Positions 1 to 6,899 of a stretch of DNA of 11,291 bases are shown in pieces (the first letter of the stretch is position 1; each line of letters opens with the position of its first letter). Source of the DNA: a bacterium (GTDB lineage: Bacteria; SZUA-79; Acidulodesulfobacterales; Acidulodesulfobacteraceae); NCBI GenBank assembly GCA_021791295.1, contig JAJYWW010000089.1:1-11291 (forward strand), in the 5' to 3' direction. The position numbers and the translations under genes are program-made. The notes below the pieces were generated by a model. That model was not told the DNA's origin. It saw only the letters and a program-made list of their open reading frames with translations, and did not search any database.

Positions 1-58
1 TATCATTACGAGAATTTGATTCCAGCGATTTTCTTATATAATCGGTTATCCTTAGCAT
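1..58 (-). CDS. Partial CDS, probable NirJ-like radical SAM protein (N-terminus only)
   Basis: An ATG at 58-56 shares its A with the TGA stop (60-58) of the upstream c-d1-c gene. A GGAGG ribosome binding site lies inside that gene about 11 nt upstream, so the two genes are translationally coupled. Only 19 residues are visible, MLRITDYIRKSLESNSRND, before the window edge. From family knowledge, NirJ proteins (radical SAM enzymes of haem d1 synthesis) open with a similar Met-hydrophobic-Arg-Ile/Leu-x-x-Tyr-hydrophobic-Arg stretch, well ahead of their iron-sulphur cysteine motif. The neighbouring d1 propeller gene makes NirJ a sensible guess. The diagnostic CxxxCxxC motif lies outside the window, so the product is inferred from a short match plus context. 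Confidence 0.45.
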   Translation of the reverse strand, partial: MLRITDYIRKSLESNSRND

Positions 59-1815
59 CAGTTTCCATTCCTCCAAAAATTTCTATTTCCCGAATCTTTT
101 ATAAAAGCTATTAGAGATTTAATTTCCTGTTTAGTTAAATCGAATTTGGGCATAGCGTTATACTTATATCCAAGCCTCTTTGAAAATTCAGACGGGTTCG
201 ATAATTGAGATTTGATTCCTGCAGAGTTCAAATGTGTCGCTATATAGGAAAAAGAAGGACCTATAGACTGAAGCGTGGGATTATGGCATCCCCAGCAGTA
301 AGTAAAATAAACCTCTTCTCCAAGAAGAGCGGCATCATTCATTCTTTGATAGTTTACATAATTGTATTTTCCTATGACATCGTCAGCCGATATTTTATTA
401 ATTATTTTTAATGAATTAGTGTTTATTACCGCGATTTCGCCGTTTTTTCCATAATCGCTAATATAGGCGAGCCTTTCGTTTCCGGAAAACTGAGTATGAA
501 TAACTAATCCGCCTTTTTTTACGGTAATCTTTTTAACTTTAAAATTATGCTTATTTATAAGGACTAAATCGTCTGAACTGTTATCTACCCATAGATATTT
601 AGTATAAGGATTGGTTTTAACGAAAAAGCCGGGGCCTCCGGTATATATATTTTTTATAAATTTCCAATTATACATACGCCATACGGACACATAAGGTTTT
701 ATAAGATTTGTAAGGGCAAAATAGAATTTTCCATTATTGAACCAGAAAGCCGCACCCGCCGGATGCGGTATCCCGTATGAATAATGAGAATAAACTATTC
801 TTTTTTTCTTAAGACTGAATACATAAAGTCGCCCTCCTTTAAAAGAACCTCCTACTGCATATTCATCTAAAGGATCTACGAAAAAATCCTGAAAAGGAAC
901 GGGGATTTTGTAATAATTTACGTTTAGGGTATCCGTGTTCAATATACCTATAACCGGCTTGTGCATAAAAGAAAATACAGCTTTGTTATTTCTAAATAAT
1001 CCGTAAATTACGCTTATTCTGTGTTTTAAAGCTATTACCTTCACCGGTTTGAGACTTTTTGCATTTAATACGACGATAGACTCTGGAAGCCAACAGGCGG
1101 CAAGTACATATTTCCCGCTTTCTGAGAGTGAAATATTTCTTAGATAACGGCATGCCCTAACTTTATAAGCCAATTTTTTAGTATAAAAATCATACTTGCC
1201 CACGAAACCTGTATTTGAGGGAAGATATAAATACCTTCCCGATGGAGAATATTTTAATCCGCCGTGAATATTACCAAAATCAAATTTATTTAATATTTTC
1301 GTCCCTTTCATTATCCATATCTTCCCAATCCCGCTTACAACTACCGCCATGAGATTTTTTACATTGACGTATTTAATATTCTGCATCTTTAACTTTCCAT
1401 ATTCCTCAATGCTGTTTTTAATATCTTTCTTTGTCCATAAGACTTTTTCTGAAGATGGTGTTTTCAGATAGCTTATAAGCTCAAGTAAATCTTTGCCCGA
1501 TAAATTTTTAAAAGCAGGCATAGGCACGGGAAACAAGCCTTTTGTAATAATAATTTTAAGTTTATCGTAAGGAAGTCTTCCGATAAACTGGGGGATAAGC
1601 GGAGGGGCGGACTTGCCGAGCCTGTGGACTCCATGGCAGACGAAACAGCCGTTTTGTAAATAAAATCTGCGGCCTGCCTTATGCAAGCCAGCCGATTCAC
1701 TTTTTAAAGTATCTCTGGCATAAATGGAAACACTGGGATAAAATACAAAAAAAACAATAAACGACAATGCGATTATTAACATCACAGCAATAAATATAAT
1801 TTTAAAGATTCTCAT
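58..1815 (-). CDS. Membrane-anchored cytochrome c - haem d1 propeller - cytochrome c protein (NirN/NirS-like)
   Basis: The product is 585 aa from the ATG at 1815, which has an AAGGAAG site 6-8 nt upstream. An in-frame TTG at 1845 would add 10 residues but has no such site. Domain order: membrane anchor or uncleaved signal (residues about 3-26); cytochrome c with CFVCH at 57-61 and candidate Met ligand M99; a propeller of the cytochrome d1 family (about 145-490); and a second cytochrome c with CWGCH at 507-511 and M555. The NIHGG stretch with H184 matches the proximal d1-haem histidine of NirS. PHPAG with H351 matches one NirS active-site histidine. The other NirS active-site histidine is absent: the aligned stretch at about 308-311 reads PFQD. 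The N-terminal half (cytochrome c, then a Trp-rich linker into the propeller) resembles NirN. The C-terminal cytochrome is an unusual addition. It likely faces the periplasm and handles or uses haem d1. Substrate unknown. Confidence 0.82.
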   Translation of the reverse strand: MRIFKIIFIAVMLIIALSFIVFFVFYPSVSIYARDTLKSESAGLHKAGRRFYLQNGCFVCHGVHRLGKSAPPLIPQFIGRLPYDKLKIIITKGLFPVPMPAFKNLSGKDLLELISYLKTPSSEKVLWTKKDIKNSIEEYGKLKMQNIKYVNVKNLMAVVVSGIGKIWIMKGTKILNKFDFGNIHGGLKYSPSGRYLYLPSNTGFVGKYDFYTKKLAYKVRACRYLRNISLSESGKYVLAACWLPESIVVLNAKSLKPVKVIALKHRISVIYGLFRNNKAVFSFMHKPVIGILNTDTLNVNYYKIPVPFQDFFVDPLDEYAVGGSFKGGRLYVFSLKKKRIVYSHYSYGIPHPAGAAFWFNNGKFYFALTNLIKPYVSVWRMYNWKFIKNIYTGGPGFFVKTNPYTKYLWVDNSSDDLVLINKHNFKVKKITVKKGGLVIHTQFSGNERLAYISDYGKNGEIAVINTNSLKIINKISADDVIGKYNYVNYQRMNDAALLGEEVYFTYCWGCHNPTLQSIGPSFSYIATHLNSAGIKSQLSNPSEFSKRLGYKYNAMPKFDLTKQEIKSLIAFIKDSGNRNFWRNGN

Positions 1816-1864
1816 AACTATTCTTCCTTTTTTATAATTAGCCAAATGCCCGTTATGCTTTTAA

Positions 1865-1892
1865 TTGCCCCGTCTAAATATAAACGGGGCAA
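1865..1892. promoter_or_regulatory. GC-rich inverted repeat in the leader of the c-d1-c gene
   Basis: TTGCCCCGT at 1865-1873 pairs perfectly with ACGGGGCAA at 1884-1892 around a 10-nt AT loop. It stands out in this AT-rich intergenic region and lies 50-77 nt upstream of the ATG at 1815. There is no T-run after it on either strand, so an intrinsic terminator is unlikely. It could be an operator palindrome or an RNA hairpin in the 5' leader. The symmetry is seen; the function is inferred. Confidence 0.45.
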
Positions 1893-1914
1893 AGGAGGTA
1901 AGAAACTTAAATTA

Positions 1915-1996
1915 ATTATAATATGCGAATTATATGTTTTAAATAGGATAAAATCTGATTTTTGTAGGGGAAATTTGAAATAAAATGTAGGGGAAA
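1915..1996 (-). promoter_or_regulatory. Putative activator-dependent promoter of the c-d1-c gene, with shared 27-bp element
   Basis: On the plus strand, positions 1941-1967 match 3409-3435 at 25 of 27 positions (AAATAGGATAAA, two variable bases, then CTGATTTTTGTAG). The element overlaps the first of two perfect 11-bp direct repeats, TGTAGGGGAAA, at 1963-1973 and 1986-1996, which are 23 bp apart and so on roughly the same helix face. Minus-strand -10-like TATAAT sequences follow at 1934-1929 and 1920-1915. No good -35 hexamer is seen at the usual spacing, which fits a promoter that depends on an activator bound at the repeats. Regulator identity is inferred from context. Confidence 0.55.
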
Positions 1997-2046
1997 AACC
2001 TATATTATATTTTCTATATAAATAATTAATTATGTTTATTATATAA

Positions 2047-2095
2047 AAGAATAGCGGGATATCGAATTATTTAATCTCATTATCCCGCTATTCTT
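2047..2095 (-). terminator. Intrinsic terminator of the small cytochrome c operon
   Basis: A perfect 15-bp stem (2047-2061 with 2081-2095, core AGCGGGATA / TATCCCGCT) encloses a 19-nt AT loop. On the minus strand it is followed by TTTTATATAAT. It starts 18 nt after the stop codon of the last small cytochrome gene. Stem, T-run and position are typical of rho-independent termination. Confidence 0.85.
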
Positions 2096-2113
2096 ATTAA
2101 ACTCATTGAACAA

Positions 2114-2470
2114 TTATTTCAACGATTCCAAATAACCTGCTACAGAGTTAATTTTAGCTTTAGTCAGCATATTCTTAAATGGGGGCATCATAACTATATA
2201 TTTTTTTCCGTTTATAAGAACGGTGCCTCCAGGATTAAAATAACTATCTGGATTTTTAATAAAATCTTTTAACCATACAATGCTTTTTTTTGCTCCTATA
2301 TTGCTTAGGTTAGGTCCCGTTTTGCCGCCGACTCCGTTAATAGTGTGGCAATTTATACAAATACTAGAAAACACTTCTTTCCCCGACATGGCAAAAACAA
2401 CATTATTGCAGTATAAACTAAAGAAAAAAGCAAATAAAACCGCCGTTAGTATAATCTTTCCTACTCTCAT
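2114..2470 (-). CDS. Small exported monohaem cytochrome c (third of the tandem set)
   Basis: This is a 118-aa class I-type cytochrome c. It has a basic start and hydrophobic core (residues 4-27, likely cleaved after VFA at 25-27), then a mature domain of about 90 residues. The haem-binding motif is CINCH at 38-42, followed by TINGVGGKTGPNLSNIG, typical of small soluble cytochromes. M94 or M95 in MMPPF is the likely sixth iron ligand. The ATG at 2470 is preceded by AAGAGGTG. It is the last gene before the terminator at 2047-2095 and a paralogue of the two genes upstream, with the same GG..GPNLS and final LESLK. It shares with its immediate neighbour a longer loop before the Met ligand (GTVLINGKKYIV), absent from the first gene. 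It probably carries electrons in the periplasm; partner unknown. Confidence 0.85.
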   Translation of the reverse strand: MRVGKIILTAVLFAFFFSLYCNNVVFAMSGKEVFSSICINCHTINGVGGKTGPNLSNIGAKKSIVWLKDFIKNPDSYFNPGGTVLINGKKYIVMMPPFKNMLTKAKINSVAGYLESLK

Positions 2471-2564
2471 TTTATTACACCTCTTAAATATATGTTTTTT
2501 TATTTACTTCTTTAGAAAATATAAAATTGAATTTTTAATCTTTAATTATTTTAGTTTGTTTCAA

Positions 2565-2921
2565 CTACTTTAAAGATGTTAAATATTGAGTAAGTCTATT
2601 AAGATTATTTGCGCTTATTTTTTTGTTTGCCGGCATTACAGACTCATATGTTTTTCCGTGAAAAATACAAAAAGAATTAGGGGTGAAAAAATTTGTTTTA
2701 GGATTTCTTATTTGCTTTCTAATCCATGAATATGTTCTGATTTTTCCGATAGCAGAAAGATTAGGGCCAATGGTTCCGCCCTTTTTATTAATAGTATGAC
2801 ACATTATGCACCCCTCTTTTTGAAATAATTGTCTGCCTGTAAGTGCATAACCTTTTGATGAATTAAATGCTATAACCACTGTCGTCACTATAAAAATTAT
2901 TATCACAAATAACTTTTTCAT
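2565..2921 (-). CDS. Small exported monohaem cytochrome c (second of the tandem set)
   Basis: The product is 118 aa. A signal peptide spans about residues 1-26 (basic start, hydrophobic core, GYA before the likely cut). The haem motif is CIMCH at 38-42, then TINKKGGTIGPNLSAIG, with M96 in VMPANK as the likely sixth ligand. An AAAGGAG site lies before the ATG at 2921. The gene follows the first cytochrome gene after a 53-nt gap and is 94 nt from the next, with no terminator visible in either gap, so all three are probably one transcript. An additional cysteine, C85, lies in the long loop before the Met ligand (residues 77-95, with FHGKTYESV); neither paralogue has it in the mature part. The mature part is basic (many Lys and Arg), suggesting an acidic redox partner. 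Electron carriage is inferred from the family. Confidence 0.85.
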   Translation of the reverse strand: MKKLFVIIIFIVTTVVIAFNSSKGYALTGRQLFQKEGCIMCHTINKKGGTIGPNLSAIGKIRTYSWIRKQIRNPKTNFFTPNSFCIFHGKTYESVMPANKKISANNLNRLTQYLTSLK

Positions 2922-2974
2922 AATTTGTTCTCCTTTTTATAACAAACATACATATAAAATCTTCTTACTTTGTT

Positions 2975-3313
2975 TTATTTTAACGATTCGAGATATCCGG
3001 CAACTTCTTTAAGCTTAGTTGGGTTTAATTGAAATTGAGGCATTATGCTTCCCTGAAAATGTTTACTCGGATTCGCAATCTGTACTTCTAGCCAGTGGAT
3101 CGAATGTCCTTTTGAACCTTCGTTAGAAAGATTAGGTCCAATTGAACCTCCAGAACCGTTTATAGTGTGACAACTTAAACAACCTTTAGCTTTAATAATT
3201 TTCATTGCTTTAGCAGAATTTGACGTTTGCGCATTTGCCTGTACATTACCGTAAATAAAAAAAACAAACAAAAAAATAGAAAAAATTAAAGCCTTTATTT
3301 TATAGCTTTTCAT
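2975..3313 (-). CDS. Small exported monohaem cytochrome c (first of the tandem set)
   Basis: The product is 112 aa with a signal peptide (residues 1-28, likely cut after ANA). The haem motif is CLSCH at 45-49, then TINGSGGSIGPNLSNEG, and the likely Met ligand is M91 in IMPQF. The ATG at 3313 has a strong AAAGGAGGAA site. It is the promoter-proximal gene of three tandem cytochromes; the putative operator at 3409-3459 lies about 95 nt upstream. It lacks the 8-10 residue loop before the Met ligand that both downstream paralogues have, so this is the more ordinary small cytochrome and the other two are variants. It presumably passes electrons in the periplasm, perhaps to or from the c-d1-c protein encoded after the terminator. 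That link is inferred only from proximity and shared promoter elements. Confidence 0.86.
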   Translation of the reverse strand: MKSYKIKALIFSIFLFVFFIYGNVQANAQTSNSAKAMKIIKAKGCLSCHTINGSGGSIGPNLSNEGSKGHSIHWLEVQIANPSKHFQGSIMPQFQLNPTKLKEVAGYLESLK

Positions 3314-3387
3314 TTTTAGTTCCTCCTTTTATTTTAAGTTAAATTCAAGTTATCAAAATAGATTATTTTATATAACAGTTTAAATTT

Positions 3388-3460
3388 AATATATAATGAG
3401 GAATTTTAAAATAGGATAAATGCTGATTTTTGTAGTATAAATGTAGAAATGTAACGTAGG
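3388..3460 (-). promoter_or_regulatory. Putative promoter/operator of the small cytochrome operon, with shared 27-bp element
   Basis: Positions 3409-3435 repeat the element at 1941-1967 with only two mismatches. As at the other site, GTAG half-sites continue away from the gene: GTAG begins at 3432, 3443 and 3456, spacings of 11 and 13 bp, close to one helical turn each. A TATATT -10-like sequence lies at 3393-3388 on the minus strand. The element sits between the response regulator stop and the first cytochrome start. The shared sequence is seen directly; control by the neighbouring response regulator is inferred. Confidence 0.55.
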
Positions 3461-3486
3461 AAAGAAACTTACTAAGGCGGATTATA

Positions 3487-4143
3487 TTATTTCTTTAAAA
3501 TCTTAAGGTTGAAATAAATCAAATCTATAAGCTGAGATTTGCTTGAAAAATTGAGCTTTTCCATACCTCTCGAACGGTATGTAGCAACAGTTTTCTCGCT
3601 CAAAAAGTACTTCTCGGCAATTTCTTTATTTGTAAAACCCTGCGCAACTCCGACCATAACCTCTTTTTCTCGTTTGCTTAAAGCTTCCCATAATGTCTCT
3701 TCCCTGCTGAGAATATCGGCGGAGTCCTCATTCTTATTTGACATAAAATCTTCAATCATCGACGGATGAATATACGTTTCTCCCCTGGCAACGGTTTTTA
3801 TCGCATAGACTAAATCATAATCCATAGCCTTTTTTACTAAAAACCCTGACGCTCCGGCTTCGAGAACTTTTTGCATATACTGCTTGTCTTCAAACATAGT
3901 CAGCATCAGTATTTTTGAGTTTGGCGAAACTTTTTTTATTTTTGGTATTAAATCGATTCCGTTTATTTTTGGCATAGATATGTCAAGTAAAACGACATCT
4001 GGGGTTTTTGTCTTTATAAGTTCGACGGCGCGCATGGCGTCATTCGACGTTCCTGCAACGCTGATACCTTCCTGTGTGTCCAAAAATATCTTTAAAGTCG
4101 AAAGTAATATGGAATGGTCATCGACTATAACTACAGTTATCAT
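3487..4143 (-). CDS. NarL/LuxR-type response regulator
   Basis: The product is 218 aa. An N-terminal receiver domain (about 1-120) has the acidic pair D8-D9, phospho-acceptor D54 in VVLLDISMP, T82 and K104, all the expected active-site residues. The C-terminal GerE/LuxR helix-turn-helix (about 154-208) reads LSKREKEVM...GFTNKEIAEKYFLSEKTVATY, typical of the NarL family. The gene starts 20 nt after the kinase stop, with an AGAAGAGG site before the ATG at 4143, so the two form one operon and almost surely a cognate pair. It is followed by the small cytochrome genes, with a putative operator in between. It likely activates those and the c-d1-c gene. No terminator is obvious after it, so some read-through into the cytochromes is possible. 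Confidence 0.93.
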   Translation of the reverse strand: MITVVIVDDHSILLSTLKIFLDTQEGISVAGTSNDAMRAVELIKTKTPDVVLLDISMPKINGIDLIPKIKKVSPNSKILMLTMFEDKQYMQKVLEAGASGFLVKKAMDYDLVYAIKTVARGETYIHPSMIEDFMSNKNEDSADILSREETLWEALSKREKEVMVGVAQGFTNKEIAEKYFLSEKTVATYRSRGMEKLNFSSKSQLIDLIYFNLKILKK

Positions 4144-4163
4144 TTTTCTATGCCTCTTCTTTA

Positions 4164-5627
4164 TTAATTATTAGTAACAGGAATATAAAATTTTACTACC
4201 GTTCCTAAATTATTTTCGGATTCTATGGTCAACTCTCCTCCAAACAATTTAGCCCTTTCTTTCATGCCGTCAATTCCGAGATGCTGATCATCTTCTCCGC
4301 AGCATCCAAAACCCTTTCCGTTATCTTCTATAATGCCTCTAATTTTGCCTTCGTATCTTTCTAAAATTATCGTAACGGAATCGGCACAGGCGTGGCTGAT
4401 AACATTTAATATCGATTCTTGAATTATTCTGTATATATTGACCTCTATACTTTTATCTAACTGTCGGTCTTCTAAAAAATTAATAGGATAAAAATCTATT
4501 TTCATAGCAGGATTATTTTTAACGACGTCCGCAATATATTGTTTTAGGGCATTAATCAATCCAACCTCGTCAAGCATACTTGGTCTTAGGTTTTTAGCCA
4601 TATTGTGGATAAGATTTATGCCTTCAGTCAGATTATCCCTTATTTGTTGAATTTTGTTTTTTATTTCGGCTACATCATTGCAGTCGTCGAGCATTCTGAG
4701 CTTTATTTTTAAAGAAGATAGGAACTGTCCGAATCTGTCGTGTAAACTTCTGGACAATTTCCTTCTTTCTTCTTCCTGAGCATTAATAATTTTTTTTACA
4801 AAATCGTTTCTCAAATCTTCATTTTTAACCCTCTCCTTTTCGGCTTCTTTTAATATAAAAGCCATCTCGTTAAAAGAGTTCGAAAGTTTTCCTATCTCGT
4901 CATATCCTTTGGCGTCCGTAGTAATGTTGTAATCTCCTGCTTTTATTTTTTCGGTGGCTTCATAGAGTTTGACAACGGGCGTCAAAAACCACCATGCTAT
5001 AATCTTAAATATTAAGTAGATAAAAATGGAGCTGAAGATTAAAATCAAAATAATATTTTTTAAAAAAAGCGGGGACTCTTGCGAGAAGAAAGAATCCTTC
5101 ATGCGGTCCATGGATATACCTACTCTTACGTCTCCCAGCTGTCCGTCATGCACCGGAAACGATGTATCCAAAATTTTCCCGTATATTTTATTATTATATT
5201 TAACGATAGATATTTTATTCCGACTATTATTTTTTTTTAGAATATTACCCACGATATTAAGATAAAAACCTTTATGAAAAGCATAGGCAGTTATGGTTCC
5301 TTTGTTATTTAAGAAAAATATATAAAGAATATTTTTATTGTTTTTAACTTCATTCTTAAGCAATATATTTAGTTTATTATAATCCTCGCCGGCAATAAAA
5401 TTAGCGGAATCTTCGGAAATATGTTTTCCTATAACCATGCTCATATAACGCGCATCATGAGAAATTTCCCCGTTATAAAAAGATAACATAAAATATAAAA
5501 TTATAATTCCCAAAAAAAGACTTGTAAGTATAGTAAGCCCGATTAATTTAATTTTTATGGAAACATCAATAAATTGCTTCCAAATATTTAAAACAAAAAT
5601 TTTTATTTTATTTAATTTTTGACTCAT
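4164..5627 (-). CDS. NarX-like membrane sensor histidine kinase (HisKA_3 type)
   Basis: The product is 487 aa. Order: TM1 (about 26-50); periplasmic sensor region (about 51-187, not assigned to a named ligand family; possibly Cache-like); TM2 (about 188-212); HAMP (about 212-263, with PVVKLYEATEKIKAGDY); short coiled linker; HisKA_3 dimerisation domain with phospho-acceptor H296 in RSLHDRFGQ; and HATPase (about 395-485) with N-box around QESILNVISHA, DNGKGF at 435-440 and GIDGMKERA. This is the NarX/DegS class that pairs with LuxR-type regulators, as found next door. Two adjacent cysteines, C442-C443, follow the DNGKGF box. The ATG at 5627 has no clear ribosome binding site, but no better start is seen before TM1. 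The transporter gene ends 31 nt upstream. The signal is unknown; the output genes suggest a respiratory or nitrogen-oxide cue. Confidence 0.92.
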   Translation of the reverse strand: MSQKLNKIKIFVLNIWKQFIDVSIKIKLIGLTILTSLFLGIIILYFMLSFYNGEISHDARYMSMVIGKHISEDSANFIAGEDYNKLNILLKNEVKNNKNILYIFFLNNKGTITAYAFHKGFYLNIVGNILKKNNSRNKISIVKYNNKIYGKILDTSFPVHDGQLGDVRVGISMDRMKDSFFSQESPLFLKNIILILIFSSIFIYLIFKIIAWWFLTPVVKLYEATEKIKAGDYNITTDAKGYDEIGKLSNSFNEMAFILKEAEKERVKNEDLRNDFVKKIINAQEEERRKLSRSLHDRFGQFLSSLKIKLRMLDDCNDVAEIKNKIQQIRDNLTEGINLIHNMAKNLRPSMLDEVGLINALKQYIADVVKNNPAMKIDFYPINFLEDRQLDKSIEVNIYRIIQESILNVISHACADSVTIILERYEGKIRGIIEDNGKGFGCCGEDDQHLGIDGMKERAKLFGGELTIESENNLGTVVKFYIPVTNN

Positions 5628-5658
5628 AATATTTTAATAAATATTTATAATGCTTAAT

Positions 5659-6815
5659 TCACTTCTTAATCCTCATTATTAATATATAGCAAATTAAAGA
5701 AGAAGCTATTAGAATAGCCGGTATGAAACTGCGGTAGCTTTCGTACAGCAATCCTGCTATGCTTCCGCCTATAAAACTTCCCGAAAATTGCAAAGTATTG
5801 TAAACCCCCATGGAAGTGCCTACGAAAGACTTATCCGATGAAGACGACACTAAAGAAGGCATTATAGGTTCGGTAATAGAAAAACCCGTAAAAAACAAAA
5901 TTCCGCCGATTATAATTACCGGCAGGGCATAACCTTTAGTATCGGAAAACATAAAAATGCTTGAAACAGCCATCAATAAAAAACTTAATTTCAAAAGATG
6001 AACTTCATATCCCATATCAGCTTTTTTTGAAGCTTTAATCATTGCAAAAAGAGAAAATACGACCATAGGTATTAAAACCTTATAATAATATCCGGTTCCT
6101 AATTCATGTTTGACTATTAAAGGCAGACCGAAAAAGAAAACGGTCATAAAGAAAGACAAAAGAAAACCCTGCACGGAAAGATTTGCAAGCGTTTTATTTT
6201 TCAAAACGGCAACGGCATCCTTAAAGGAAATTTCTATTTCTTTAAGCATTTCTTTGCTTTTCGGCTCCTCTACCCATACAAGGATTAAGACGGCCGAGAT
6301 TATCCCCAGAATGCCGGAAACATAAAATAAAAACGGATAGCCGAAATAATAAGAAAACAGGGGTCCCATTACGATACCTACTACGAAACTTAATCCTATA
6401 GGAATACCGAGAAACGCCATAGCTTTAGTCCTGTCTCCTTCGGAAACGGTATCGGAAACCAAAGCAAACGCAACAGAGCTTTCGGCGGCGACTCCTTGAA
6501 GAAACCTTAAAGAAATAAGTTCGTAAATATTATCGGAAAAACCTATTATAAAAGTAAATATGCCGAATAAAAGCATGCCGAAAAACAAAACGTTTTTTCT
6601 TCCTATTTTATCGGAAATATAACCGAACGGAATCTGAAAATCGCCCTCGATAAGCCGTAAATACCGAATGCAATTCCGATTAAAATAAAACTTGACGTAA
6701 ATTTTTCGGCGAACAGCACGAAAACCGGCAAAACAAGAAATACCGCAAGCATTCTTAGTCCCACGACGGAGCTCATTGCTATGATAGTCTTTTTCTGCTT
6801 TTTGTTAAAAGCCAT
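5659..6815 (-). pseudogene. YajR-like MFS transporter interrupted by a one-base frameshift
   Basis: The 5' part (ATG 6815, AGGGGAA site upstream) encodes 60 good residues, including LRMLAVFLVLPVF and IGIAFGIYGLSRAIF, then goes out of frame and stops at 6603. The rest continues in another frame: FQIPFGYISDKIGRK (MFS motif A), then about 309 more residues to the stop at 5659. The break lies at the run of four A (plus strand) at 6637-6640; a fifth A restores AIFQIPFGY and gives one protein of about 385 aa with 12 predicted TM segments. The LRML..FLVLPV and GIYGL..A.FQIPFG stretches closely resemble YajR, but the C-terminal YAM domain of YajR is absent. The family exports small molecules using the proton gradient; substrate unknown. 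A homopolymer indel may be a real mutation or an assembly error; the rest of the gene shows no decay. Confidence 0.85.
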
Positions 6816-6899
6816 TTTGCATTCCCCTAATATACTTAAACTTTTTGACCGTAAATCGCTTATTTGCCGATACTCTGGATTCCCGCTTATTATTATAAA

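Larger units (their letters stand above)
1816..2113. other. Intergenic region between the small cytochrome operon and the c-d1-c gene
   Basis: No coding gene is visible here. The stretch holds, from right to left in the direction of transcription, the intrinsic terminator of the cytochrome genes (2047-2095), a putative operator with an 11-bp direct repeat and a 27-bp element shared with another promoter (1941-1996), two TATAAT-like -10 sequences on the minus strand (1934-1929 and 1920-1915), and a GC-rich hairpin (1865-1892) in what would be the leader of the c-d1-c gene. The terminator followed by a new promoter shows that the c-d1-c gene is a separate transcription unit from the small cytochromes. 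Confidence 0.7.

Noticed and set aside
205..411. Plus-strand open frame over the c-d1-c gene
   Set aside because: It is an antisense shadow of the second cytochrome domain and has no family resemblance or start signal.
58..1815. Calling the large d1 protein nitrite reductase NirS
   Set aside because: One of the two active-site histidines appears to be missing, the N-terminal half looks more like NirN, and the second cytochrome c domain is not part of NirS.
1816..1845. Longer start (TTG at 1845) for the c-d1-c gene
   Set aside because: The added codons contain the AAGGAAG ribosome binding site of the ATG at 1815, and TTG has no site of its own.
4482..4497. Third partial copy of the shared promoter element (AATAGGATAAAAATCT)
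   Set aside because: It lies inside the kinase coding sequence, only half of the element matches, and the GTAG part is absent; likely coincidence in AT-rich DNA.
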